5,144 bases of DNA, from assembly GCA_030612905.1 (NCBI GenBank), contig JAUWNA010000176.1:1-5144 (forward strand). The letters run 5' to 3'. The DNA is from Promethearchaeota archaeon. Its GTDB lineage: Archaea; Asgardarchaeota; Lokiarchaeia; Sigyniarchaeales; SOKP01. The translations under genes were made by a program, and so were the position numbers. Below the pieces are notes generated by a model. It did no database searches. It was not told where the DNA came from and saw only the letters and a program-made list of their open reading frames with translations. Shown piece after piece: positions 1 through 5,144 of this stretch; position 1 is the first letter of the stretch; each line of letters begins with the position of its first letter.

Positions 1-1027
1 TTTAATCCATGAAGAAACAGGATTTTTTGATCAAGCAATCTATCATTTTGATAGAGCTCTTATAACTTTAGAAGGTCTTGAAGATATTCAGAAGAATATT
101 CAAGTTTTGAATAACTTAGGAAATGTCTATTATTTAATCAATGATTTAAAAAGCTCTTACAAATACTATCAAAAAGCTCTAAATTTAACCGAAAAAGAAA
201 ACTTAGAATTAGAAGCAATTAAAACTTCCAGTAATTTAGTTGAAATCCTAATTTCTTTAAAAGATTATGATCGTGTTTCCAAAATATTGAAAAATAATCT
301 GGAATTCTTTACAAAAACCAACGATGTTTATGGAGTTATCCAAACCCGTATAAAGTATGGGAAATTATATTATTATCTTGGAGAAGCGTATTATGACCAA
401 TCCTATCAGAGCTTTACTAAGGTATTAGAGCTTGTTGATACTATGAAAAACCAAATTTCTATTTTTATAAAAAAAAAATTAGAATGGGAATCCTTTCTCT
501 ATTTAGGAAAATTACATTTGTTATGGGACAACGATTCAGAAGCAGAACATTACCTACTAAATAGCTTAGAAGCAATAAGAACGTTTGGAATTCAAGAAAA
601 CATTAAAGAAGGAATAGTTTTAGAAACGATAGCTAAATTTTATTCATTAAAAGGGGAGGATGATAAAGCGATCGACCATTATAGTTATTCCACAGAGATA
701 TATCAAAAATTTGGAGATAAACTCAAAATTGCGGAGATGAAATATGAAATCGCAAAAATTTTTCAAAACTTCATTCAAAATGAACAAAAAGCAATACAAT
801 ATTACGAAGAAGCTTTAGAAATTTTCGAAAATTTAAATAACTTAAAAAATTCTGCAGAAATCCGTAATAATTTAGGTGATATTTACGTTTCAAAGGAATT
901 GTTTGATGTAGCATTAACTAACTTTATAATGGCAAAAGAATTTTACGCTGAATTAGAGGACGACTATAACAAGAATCTCGTAATAGGGAAAATAAATTCT
1001 TTGAAGGAAAATGAACCAAATAGATAG
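1..1027 (+). CDS. TPR-repeat protein, 5' end missing (C-terminal part)
   Basis: This is the C-terminal 341 residues of a tetratricopeptide-repeat protein. The frame is already open at base 2 and has no stop before the TAG at 1025-1027, so the gene begins left of the window. A TTG at 107 could be mistaken for a start, but the 35 codons before it encode another good TPR helix pair (FDQAIYHFDRAL). About eight helix-turn-helix units of roughly 40 residues follow one another. They show the TPR signature of small residues and aromatics (LGNVYYLINDLKSSYKYYQKAL, in two parts; LGDIYVSKELFDVALTNF; KAIQYYEEALEIF). The 40-residue spacing resembles the kinesin-light-chain/LGN style more than the classic 34-residue type. 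Such repeats form a superhelical protein-binding scaffold, so a soluble cytoplasmic adaptor role is inferred. The partner is unknown, and an effector or sensor domain could lie in the unseen N-terminal part. No signal peptide or membrane segment is visible. The gene converges on the acetyltransferase gene to its right. Confidence 0.88.
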   Translation, partial: LIHEETGFFDQAIYHFDRALITLEGLEDIQKNIQVLNNLGNVYYLINDLKSSYKYYQKALNLTEKENLELEAIKTSSNLVEILISLKDYDRVSKILKNNLEFFTKTNDVYGVIQTRIKYGKLYYYLGEAYYDQSYQSFTKVLELVDTMKNQISIFIKKKLEWESFLYLGKLHLLWDNDSEAEHYLLNSLEAIRTFGIQENIKEGIVLETIAKFYSLKGEDDKAIDHYSYSTEIYQKFGDKLKIAEMKYEIAKIFQNFIQNEQKAIQYYEEALEIFENLNNLKNSAEIRNNLGDIYVSKELFDVALTNFIMAKEFYAELEDDYNKNLVIGKINSLKENEPNR

Positions 1028-1030
1028 TAT

Positions 1031-1056
1031 TAGAAAAAAGTTAGAAATAAATAAAT
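1031..1056 (-). terminator. Possible T-tract terminator after the second acetyltransferase gene
   Basis: Directly after the TAA of the downstream acetyltransferase gene, the transcript strand reads TTTATTTATTTC and then CTTTTTTC. Archaeal RNA polymerase can terminate at runs of T without a hairpin, and no stem-loop is visible here. This is the only spacer between the two converging genes, so it is the natural place for the leftward transcript to end. It rests on composition only, in a generally AT-rich region. Confidence 0.3.
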
Positions 1057-1704
1057 TTAGGAGTCAATATCAAAATCGTCGCTTTTATAAACTTTTCTAG
1101 CAAATTCCTCGAATCCTATAGATTTTATGAAGTTATAAGACACTACATTGTCTTTATACACCTCACATCTAAGCTCTTTAACGCCTTTCTTTTTAAAATA
1201 TTTCCATGCTGCCATACCTATAACTGTTCCAAGCCCTTTACGTTGAAAACGAGGGATTACTCCTAGTCCTGCGATTATACCATATTCATTTTTTGGTCCT
1301 TCAAAGTCTAGTATAACAAATGCGGCATCGGACCCATACACCCTAGCGATTAAAATTATTGTTTCTGGATATTCTAAAATAGTCTTTAAAGATTCAAAGG
1401 ATATCATAGAGTATGGTGTGCTTGATGTTAACCATGATCTGTTATAGAGATATTTTACACTCTCTAAATCTTCTACTTTAGCTTCTCTTATTTTGGCTCG
1501 AAGTATATTATGCTCCATTTTTTCTGTAAGCATTTTCTCAAATTCGGGGGTAATTTTATCAACGGGTAATTTCATTTGAATGTACTCCATTCCCGTTGTA
1601 GCTAATTCGTTCTCGATTTCTTCTTCTGTTTTATATTTTTTTTCAAACGCCAGGAAAAAGCTACGAACCTTTCTTTTCTTTAAACTTATTTTTGATTCTG
1701 TCAT
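1057..1704 (-). CDS. GNAT-family N-acetyltransferase, downstream copy of a tandem pair
   Basis: A 215-residue protein predicted to move an acetyl group from acetyl-CoA to an unknown amine. The GNAT domain spans about residues 70-211. Beta4 and motif A read IAGLGVIPRFQRKGLG, with the pyrophosphate-binding Q-x-x-G-x-G loop at 154-159 (QRKGLG). Motif B follows as CEVYKDNVVSYNFIKSIGF (180-198), with Asn186, Ser189 and Gly197-Phe198 in the expected places. The position after Phe192, where many GNATs carry a catalytic Tyr, is Ile193. Residues 1-69 are an extra N-terminal module: a basic start (KKRKVRSF), an acidic helix, then GMEYIQMKLPVDKIT, which is conserved in the neighbouring copy. A simple GNAT is about 150 residues, so this one is long for the family. 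The ATG at 1704 has no Shine-Dalgarno site before it. It lies 83 bp downstream of its paralogue. The substrate (protein N-terminus, lysine or small molecule) cannot be told. The family call is firm. Confidence 0.9.
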   Translation of the reverse strand: MTESKISLKKRKVRSFFLAFEKKYKTEEEIENELATTGMEYIQMKLPVDKITPEFEKMLTEKMEHNILRAKIREAKVEDLESVKYLYNRSWLTSSTPYSMISFESLKTILEYPETIILIARVYGSDAAFVILDFEGPKNEYGIIAGLGVIPRFQRKGLGTVIGMAAWKYFKKKGVKELRCEVYKDNVVSYNFIKSIGFEEFARKVYKSDDFDIDS

Positions 1705-1719
1705 GATATGTTAGATTTT

Positions 1720-1734
1720 ATTAATTGAATTAAT
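1720..1734. repeat. 15 bp AT-only palindrome upstream of the second acetyltransferase gene
   Basis: ATTAATTGAATTAAT is a perfect inverted repeat with 7-base arms around a single central base. It lies 16-30 bases before the ATG at 1704, in the 83 bp spacer between the two acetyltransferase genes. It could be an operator half-site pair for a dimeric regulator. Short AT palindromes also arise by chance in DNA of this composition, so the repeat is certain but a function is not. Confidence 0.4.
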
Positions 1735-1738
1735 CAAC

Positions 1739-1751
1739 TAATATTATTAAA
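1739..1751 (-). promoter_or_regulatory. Possible TATA-like element for the second acetyltransferase gene
   Basis: On the transcript strand this reads TTTAATAATATTA, 35-47 bases before the ATG at 1704. An archaeal TATA box acts about 26 bases before the transcription start, which would give a 5' leader of roughly 15 bases. The match is loose and the surroundings are uniformly AT-rich, so this is only a candidate. It would let the second acetyltransferase be made independently of the first. Confidence 0.18.
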
Positions 1752-1756
1752 CTATC

Positions 1757-1771
1757 TAAAAATAAAAAGAT
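1757..1771 (-). terminator. Possible T-tract terminator between the two acetyltransferase genes
   Basis: The transcript strand carries CTTTTTATTTTTAG about 20 bases after the TAA of the upstream acetyltransferase gene. It is an archaeal-style oligo-T tract without a stem-loop. If active, even partly, it would separate or reduce expression of the downstream copy. The evidence is composition alone. Confidence 0.25.
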
Positions 1772-1787
1772 TTTTTGAAGTAATAAT

Positions 1788-2453
1788 TTATAACTCAAAA
1801 TCTTCTTTGCGATAAATTTTTTTTCCAAATTCTTCGAAATTTAATCCTTTAATAAAATTATAAGAAACTTGATTATCCTTATAAACTTCACACCTTAATT
1901 CCCTCAAACCCTTCTCTTTAAAAAAGTTCCAAGCTGCCATACCTAATATAGTACCTAATCCCTTACCTTGAAAGCGCGGTAGGACCCCAAGTCCCGCTAT
2001 AACTCCAAATTCATTATTTTCACCTTCAAAGTCTAAAATAATAAATCCTCCATCAATATTGTAAATCTTTGCTATAAGAAAAACTGTGTTTGGGGCGTTA
2101 AATATTTTTTTAAGAGAGTCTTTTTCGATAGGTCTAAAAGGAGTATTGGATGTTAACCAAGCTCTATTATAGATATTTTTCACGGTTGCAAGGTCGTTTT
2201 CTGATGCTTCACGGATTTTAGCGTGAAAGATCTTATGTTCAATCTTTTCTTTTAAGGAATTCTCATATTCCTTAGTAATTTTATTGATAGGTAATCTCAT
2301 TTGGAGATAGACCATCCCATGATCGAGGATTTCTTTTTGGATTTTGCTAATTTCACCCTTTTTACCACTTTCTTCAATGTGAAAAAAATAAGTTCTTAAG
2401 GCTTTCTTTTTAAAATCCAGTTTCCTCTTCAAACCTTTGCCTTTTTGACTCAT
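1788..2453 (-). CDS. GNAT-family N-acetyltransferase, upstream copy of a tandem pair
   Basis: A 221-residue paralogue of the next gene downstream. Over the catalytic domain (residues 78-219 here) the two align without a gap, and by hand count about 90 of 142 positions are identical. The acetyl-CoA loop is QGKGLG (162-167), preceded by beta4 IAGLGVLPRF. Motif B is CEVYKDNQVSYNFIKGLNF, with Asn194 and Ser197. As in the other copy, the usual catalytic Tyr position is Ile (Ile201), and here the Gly of the closing Gly-Phe is Asn205. The first 77 residues form an extra module with a very basic start (KGKGLKRKLDFKKK) and the conserved GMVYLQMRLPINKIT stretch at 46-60. The ATG at 2453 lies 17 bp after the stop of the coiled-coil gene, so the two are probably one transcript. 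No Shine-Dalgarno sequence sits in that gap. The acetylated substrate is unknown; the adjacent coiled-coil protein could be a partner or target, which is inference from position only. Confidence 0.9.
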   Translation of the reverse strand: MSQKGKGLKRKLDFKKKALRTYFFHIEESGKKGEISKIQKEILDHGMVYLQMRLPINKITKEYENSLKEKIEHKIFHAKIREASENDLATVKNIYNRAWLTSNTPFRPIEKDSLKKIFNAPNTVFLIAKIYNIDGGFIILDFEGENNEFGVIAGLGVLPRFQGKGLGTILGMAAWNFFKEKGLRELRCEVYKDNQVSYNFIKGLNFEEFGKKIYRKEDFEL

Positions 2454-2470
2454 CTTATTTTAAAGGAGAT

Positions 2471-4108
2471 TTAGGGTTTTAATATTGAATTTAAATTACT
2501 TCTTATGGATTTTTCGATTTCATCATTTATTATAGCACGAGTTCTTAAAATCGAGATTCCTTGCTGAATTTTTTTGGCTAAACTTTTATCGTCAATGAGA
2601 TTTTTATTTTCGCTCGAAAATTCAAAGTTAGATCTTAAAGCCATGTCTTCTTCAATTCTTTCTTTGAATGTTTCTTTAAAATTAACCATTGTATCAGAAA
2701 TTTCGCGATAGATATCATTTGGGTCATTTGTAACGATACCTGGGAGAATTAGATCCATTTTTTCTTCCATCGTATCTTTATTTTCAATAAACATAACATA
2801 TAATGGCATGTAGATCCACTGAATTGGCCGGGAAAATAATTCTGAATGATTGTCGTTTAATGACCAAGATAATAAGTCCTTTGCTTCTTGTAGACAATTT
2901 CCATTACTAGTATGAATAATATTTTTTACTTGTGAATATAGTTCTTCTAACCTTGATCGTATAGACTCAATTTCCAAAATTTTTTCTTGTTTTTCTTTCT
3001 CAAATGCAGATAGGTCTTTATCTCTATCTTTTAACTTAAGATCTAATGACGAACCAAACTCCTTTAATTTATTCTTTGCTTCTACATCAATTTGGAACGC
3101 TCGTTCTTTTAACTCCATATATTTTTGAGTTAGTGATGTTACCATACTAACAAAATTATTGCCTTCATTTATCAAATACTGGAAGTGTTTCTCAAAAGGC
3201 TCAGTAAGATCGTTAAAAACCCTACCCTTTAATATCTCACTTTGAGTATAGAATTTGTTTTTTTTAATAATATCTTCTAGTTGTCTTTCAGCTGTTTTAA
3301 ATAATACTGATATGTTTTCAATTACTTTCCTTTTTTCATTAACCTTCCATTGATCGCTTTTATCGCCTTCTAACGCAATTTGATCTTTCATCTGATTAGA
3401 GTCAATTATCTGGGATGTTTTAGTTATTTGGGACGCATATCGGGTATTTATATCTTTTAATTGAACATTTAAATCAATTAACCATTTGTCTGCTTCTTTT
3501 CCAATTAATTCAGTCTGGGTGTCCCATCTTAAAGCATTTCCTTTCATATAATCAATTGATTTTCGATATTTATCTGCAACATCTAAAGCTTGTTCAGTCG
3601 TAAAATTCGTCTCTAAAGGCATATATTCCGAAACAGGTTTGAATTCTACTAAGGGTAATAACTTTGCTAAAGTTTGAAGGAATTCTGGATTAATTAATGC
3701 GTTAATTTTTATTTTCTGAAATTTAGAATCTTCACCTAGGCCAATTTCTTCTGCTTCTTTATCAATATAAGATAAAACCTCGATGATTTTGTTCAATTGC
3801 TCAGATTTCGTAAGACTCTCAACATTTCTCAAAATGTGTCCTATTACAGGCTGTCTTGGAGGGTTAGAAAGCTTTCCCTTTTTTGAAAAAACCTCTAAAC
3901 CATCTAATATGATGTGCGTACCAATAGCACCTTGGATACAAAGAAATGGCCATAATAATCTAGAAAATGATATAACCTTCTCATTATGTTTTAAATTCTT
4001 TGTTAACAAATAAAAAGCTAATGCTAATTCGTCATATTCTTTAATTGGTTGTAAGTTTTGACGAGTAGTAAATAAGGGTAAGATTTGCTGATTGCCATGT
4101 ATTGACAT
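2471..4108 (-). CDS. Coiled-coil protein of unknown function
   Basis: A 545-residue protein that I do not recognise as a named family. The N-terminal part (about 25-80) is compact and hydrophobic. It contains LLWPFLCIQ and then THIILDGLEVF (51-74), which looks like two beta strands or a short buried segment more than a true membrane helix. Residues about 200-290 and 325-400 are strongly helical and charged. The stretch EKILEIESIRSRLEELYSQV (375-394) has clear heptad spacing typical of a coiled coil. Near the end lies a second strand-like segment, IQWIYMPLYVMFIE (429-442), followed by MDLILPGI (451-458) and a polar helical tail. No Walker A, zinc-binding cysteine cluster or other catalytic motif is visible, and there is no signal peptide. 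The shape suggests a structural or scaffolding protein, perhaps with its two ends packing together across an antiparallel coiled coil. The ATG at 4108 is preceded by an SD-poor leader. The next gene, an acetyltransferase, starts 17 bp downstream. Confidence 0.82.
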   Translation of the reverse strand: MSIHGNQQILPLFTTRQNLQPIKEYDELALAFYLLTKNLKHNEKVISFSRLLWPFLCIQGAIGTHIILDGLEVFSKKGKLSNPPRQPVIGHILRNVESLTKSEQLNKIIEVLSYIDKEAEEIGLGEDSKFQKIKINALINPEFLQTLAKLLPLVEFKPVSEYMPLETNFTTEQALDVADKYRKSIDYMKGNALRWDTQTELIGKEADKWLIDLNVQLKDINTRYASQITKTSQIIDSNQMKDQIALEGDKSDQWKVNEKRKVIENISVLFKTAERQLEDIIKKNKFYTQSEILKGRVFNDLTEPFEKHFQYLINEGNNFVSMVTSLTQKYMELKERAFQIDVEAKNKLKEFGSSLDLKLKDRDKDLSAFEKEKQEKILEIESIRSRLEELYSQVKNIIHTSNGNCLQEAKDLLSWSLNDNHSELFSRPIQWIYMPLYVMFIENKDTMEEKMDLILPGIVTNDPNDIYREISDTMVNFKETFKERIEEDMALRSNFEFSSENKNLIDDKSLAKKIQQGISILRTRAIINDEIEKSIRSNLNSILKP

Positions 4109-4258
4109 AAAATGAGCTCTTCCAATTATAATTTGGTTACTTATTACTGATTAAAAATATCTAATTAATCATTACTAAAAATTCTATTTTTTTTTTTATT
4201 GTTTTTCAAATTTTTCTTTAAAAAGATTTAAAAGAATTGTAAAAGAAAATTTTGAAAT
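4109..4258. other. 150 bp AT-rich spacer with possible promoter of the coiled-coil gene
   Basis: This is the longest gene-free stretch in the window. It holds an 11-base T run (4187-4197), further T and A tracts, and no ORF or RNA gene. For the leftward coiled-coil gene, two TATA-like candidates are visible on the transcript strand: ATATTTTTAA at 4151-4160, which would give a leader of about 20 bases, and the perfect 10 bp palindrome AATTATAATT at 4124-4133, which is rather close to the ATG. A GGAAGAG about 9-15 bases before the ATG is at best a weak ribosome-binding site. Which element is used cannot be decided from sequence. Confidence 0.3.
4220..4250 (-). terminator. Possible T-tract terminator after the membrane-protein gene
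   Basis: About ten bases after the TAA of the membrane-protein gene, the transcript strand reads ATTTTCTTTT, then TTCTTTTAAATCTTTTTAAA. These clustered T tracts without a hairpin are of the kind that can stop archaeal RNA polymerase. With the 150 bp spacer, they suggest that the membrane protein is transcribed separately from the coiled-coil/acetyltransferase group. The evidence is weak because the whole region is AT-rich. Confidence 0.28.
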
Positions 4259-5107
4259 TTATTTTAGTTGTTCGTAATGGTTACCAATTACAATTATTAG
4301 CAATGCTAGTAAGATCAATAAAGGAGACAAAATAGCTCTTACGTGATAAAACCCAAGTGTATCCATTAAACCTTGAGTTATTCTTCCAATAAAATAGATG
4401 AAAAACCCTATTGCGTTTAAAGCGTAAGATCTCCTTAGGACCCCAAATGTTTTTAAAGCTAAATACACAAATAGGATCGGAATAACTAATACCATCAAAG
4501 GTAATAAAATAATGTTAAGTACAAATCTACCCGCGGGGTAACCATATATAGTTATCAATTCAATACCTACACTATAAGGAGCTTCATTAAAATCTGGATC
4601 CATAAAAAGCGAGTCAGGTAAAGTAAGCGCGAGAATTCCTATTACAATTGGGAAGAGGATCAATAAGATCTTAAGTGATATTCTAACGTGATTCTTTCTT
4701 AAAAACATTTTAAATTTTAAATCCTCCTTTTCTGATGGATTTACTTCTTCAGTAAATGAAGGAAAAATCAGAGTACCAAAAACGCCCATCAAACAAGCTA
4801 TGCCCAACCAAGTAGAAAATGTAGCAAATCGATATTGAATATTAAGTAATCCAACTAACTCTAGATTGGTCATTGTTCCTAAGAGTTCTGGAAAGTAAAA
4901 ATAATAAATAATAAAGAAAACTCTCCCAGCAGCTAGACACAAGAATAATAGTGAAAAATATAACCAATAAATTTTTTTGGAGGTTCTAAATCTCATCAAA
5001 AGTAAATATGCAAATATGAGAAAATAAAAGCCTACTATTGCGTAGTAAAGACCCGACTCTATAGAGTCCCAAATATCGAAGTACTGGAAGTTCCCTTGAA
5101 AAATCAT
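4259..5107 (-). CDS. Seven-helix integral membrane protein of unknown function
   Basis: A 282-residue protein with seven clear hydrophobic segments at about 18-38, 47-71, 95-117, 143-163, 196-219, 227-247 and 256-276. Positive charges cluster in the loops after helix 1 (RFRTSKK), helix 3 (KFKMFLRKNHVR) and helix 5 (KTFGVLRR). By the positive-inside rule this puts the N-terminus outside and the C-terminus inside. The layout recalls the stand-alone 7TM sensor modules found at the N-terminus of some histidine kinases, but no HAMP, kinase or other output domain follows: the protein ends seven residues after helix 7. There is no Lys in helix 7, so it is not a retinal-binding rhodopsin. Arginines lie in or at the edge of helices 2, 5 and 6 (Arg62, Arg194, Arg242), unusual for a passive membrane protein. 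The ATG at 5107 is well supported, because an in-frame TAA (5132-5134) lies just upstream with no other start between. No Shine-Dalgarno site is visible. Receptor, transporter or membrane-anchor roles all remain open. Confidence 0.82.
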   Translation of the reverse strand: MIFQGNFQYFDIWDSIESGLYYAIVGFYFLIFAYLLLMRFRTSKKIYWLYFSLLFLCLAAGRVFFIIYYFYFPELLGTMTNLELVGLLNIQYRFATFSTWLGIACLMGVFGTLIFPSFTEEVNPSEKEDLKFKMFLRKNHVRISLKILLILFPIVIGILALTLPDSLFMDPDFNEAPYSVGIELITIYGYPAGRFVLNIILLPLMVLVIPILFVYLALKTFGVLRRSYALNAIGFFIYFIGRITQGLMDTLGFYHVRAILSPLLILLALLIIVIGNHYEQLK

Positions 5108-5144
5108 ATTTAATAAAACACCAATTTTATTTTACAAATTAATT

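Noticed and set aside
107..109. TTG as the start of the TPR gene
   Set aside because: The frame is open back to the window edge and the upstream codons encode another TPR helix pair, so the gene starts outside the window.
1663..1683. KKRKV stretch in the downstream acetyltransferase resembling a nuclear localisation signal
   Set aside because: It is a short basic run in a lysine-rich prokaryotic protein. The match is expected by chance and has no meaning without a nucleus.
2462..2470. AAAGGAGAT resembling a Shine-Dalgarno site
   Set aside because: It reads on the + strand, while the adjacent genes are on the - strand, and no + strand gene follows it.
3783..4013. 76-codon open frame on the + strand
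   Set aside because: It lies wholly inside the coiled-coil gene on the opposite strand, has no domain-like sequence and no promoter or ribosome site of its own. It is a shadow of the real gene.
2471..4108. SMC/Rad50-type ATPase
   Set aside because: The coiled-coil layout is suggestive, but there is no Walker A (G-xxxx-GK-S/T), signature or Walker B motif.
4259..5107. Microbial rhodopsin
   Set aside because: The helix count and topology fit, but helix 7 has no lysine to hold retinal and none of the rhodopsin motifs are present.
1028..5144. RNA genes, CRISPR array, insertion sequences or attachment sites
   Set aside because: No cloverleaf-like sequence, regularly spaced repeats, transposase or long terminal repeats were seen on reading both strands. 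The spacers are too short and AT-rich to hold them.

Overview
The window is AT-rich DNA with dense genes, short spacers and Lys/Ile/Asn-rich proteins. None of the four complete genes has a convincing Shine-Dalgarno site. Together with spacers that hold T-tracts instead of hairpin terminators, this suggests an archaeon, possibly an Asgard (Lokiarchaeia-like) lineage. That placement is an impression from composition and protein style. No marker gene is present to prove it, and a low-GC bacterium that does not use Shine-Dalgarno sites is not excluded.

Layout: the left 1 kb holds the 3' part of a + strand gene for a TPR-repeat protein whose start lies outside the window. It converges, with a 29 bp spacer, on a run of four - strand genes that fills the rest. 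In transcription order (right to left) these are: (1) a 282-residue protein with seven predicted membrane helices and no attached soluble domain; (2) after 150 bp of extremely AT-rich spacer, a 545-residue protein of unknown function with a long helical/coiled-coil centre between two short hydrophobic, strand-like ends; (3) 17 bp later, a GNAT-family acetyltransferase; (4) 83 bp later, a second GNAT-family acetyltransferase that is clearly a paralogue of the first (about 63% identity by hand over the catalytic domain).

Genes 2 and 3 are very probably co-transcribed. Gene 4 may be read through or have its own promoter, and gene 1 is probably a separate unit. The two acetyltransferases share an N-terminal module of about 70 residues that is not part of a standard GNAT fold. 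Both also lack the tyrosine that many GNAT enzymes use as general acid. The coiled-coil protein next to a tandem acetyltransferase pair is the most interesting part of the window, but no function can be assigned from sequence alone. No RNA gene, CRISPR array, transposon or phage gene was seen, and no gene-free stretch exceeds 150 bp.
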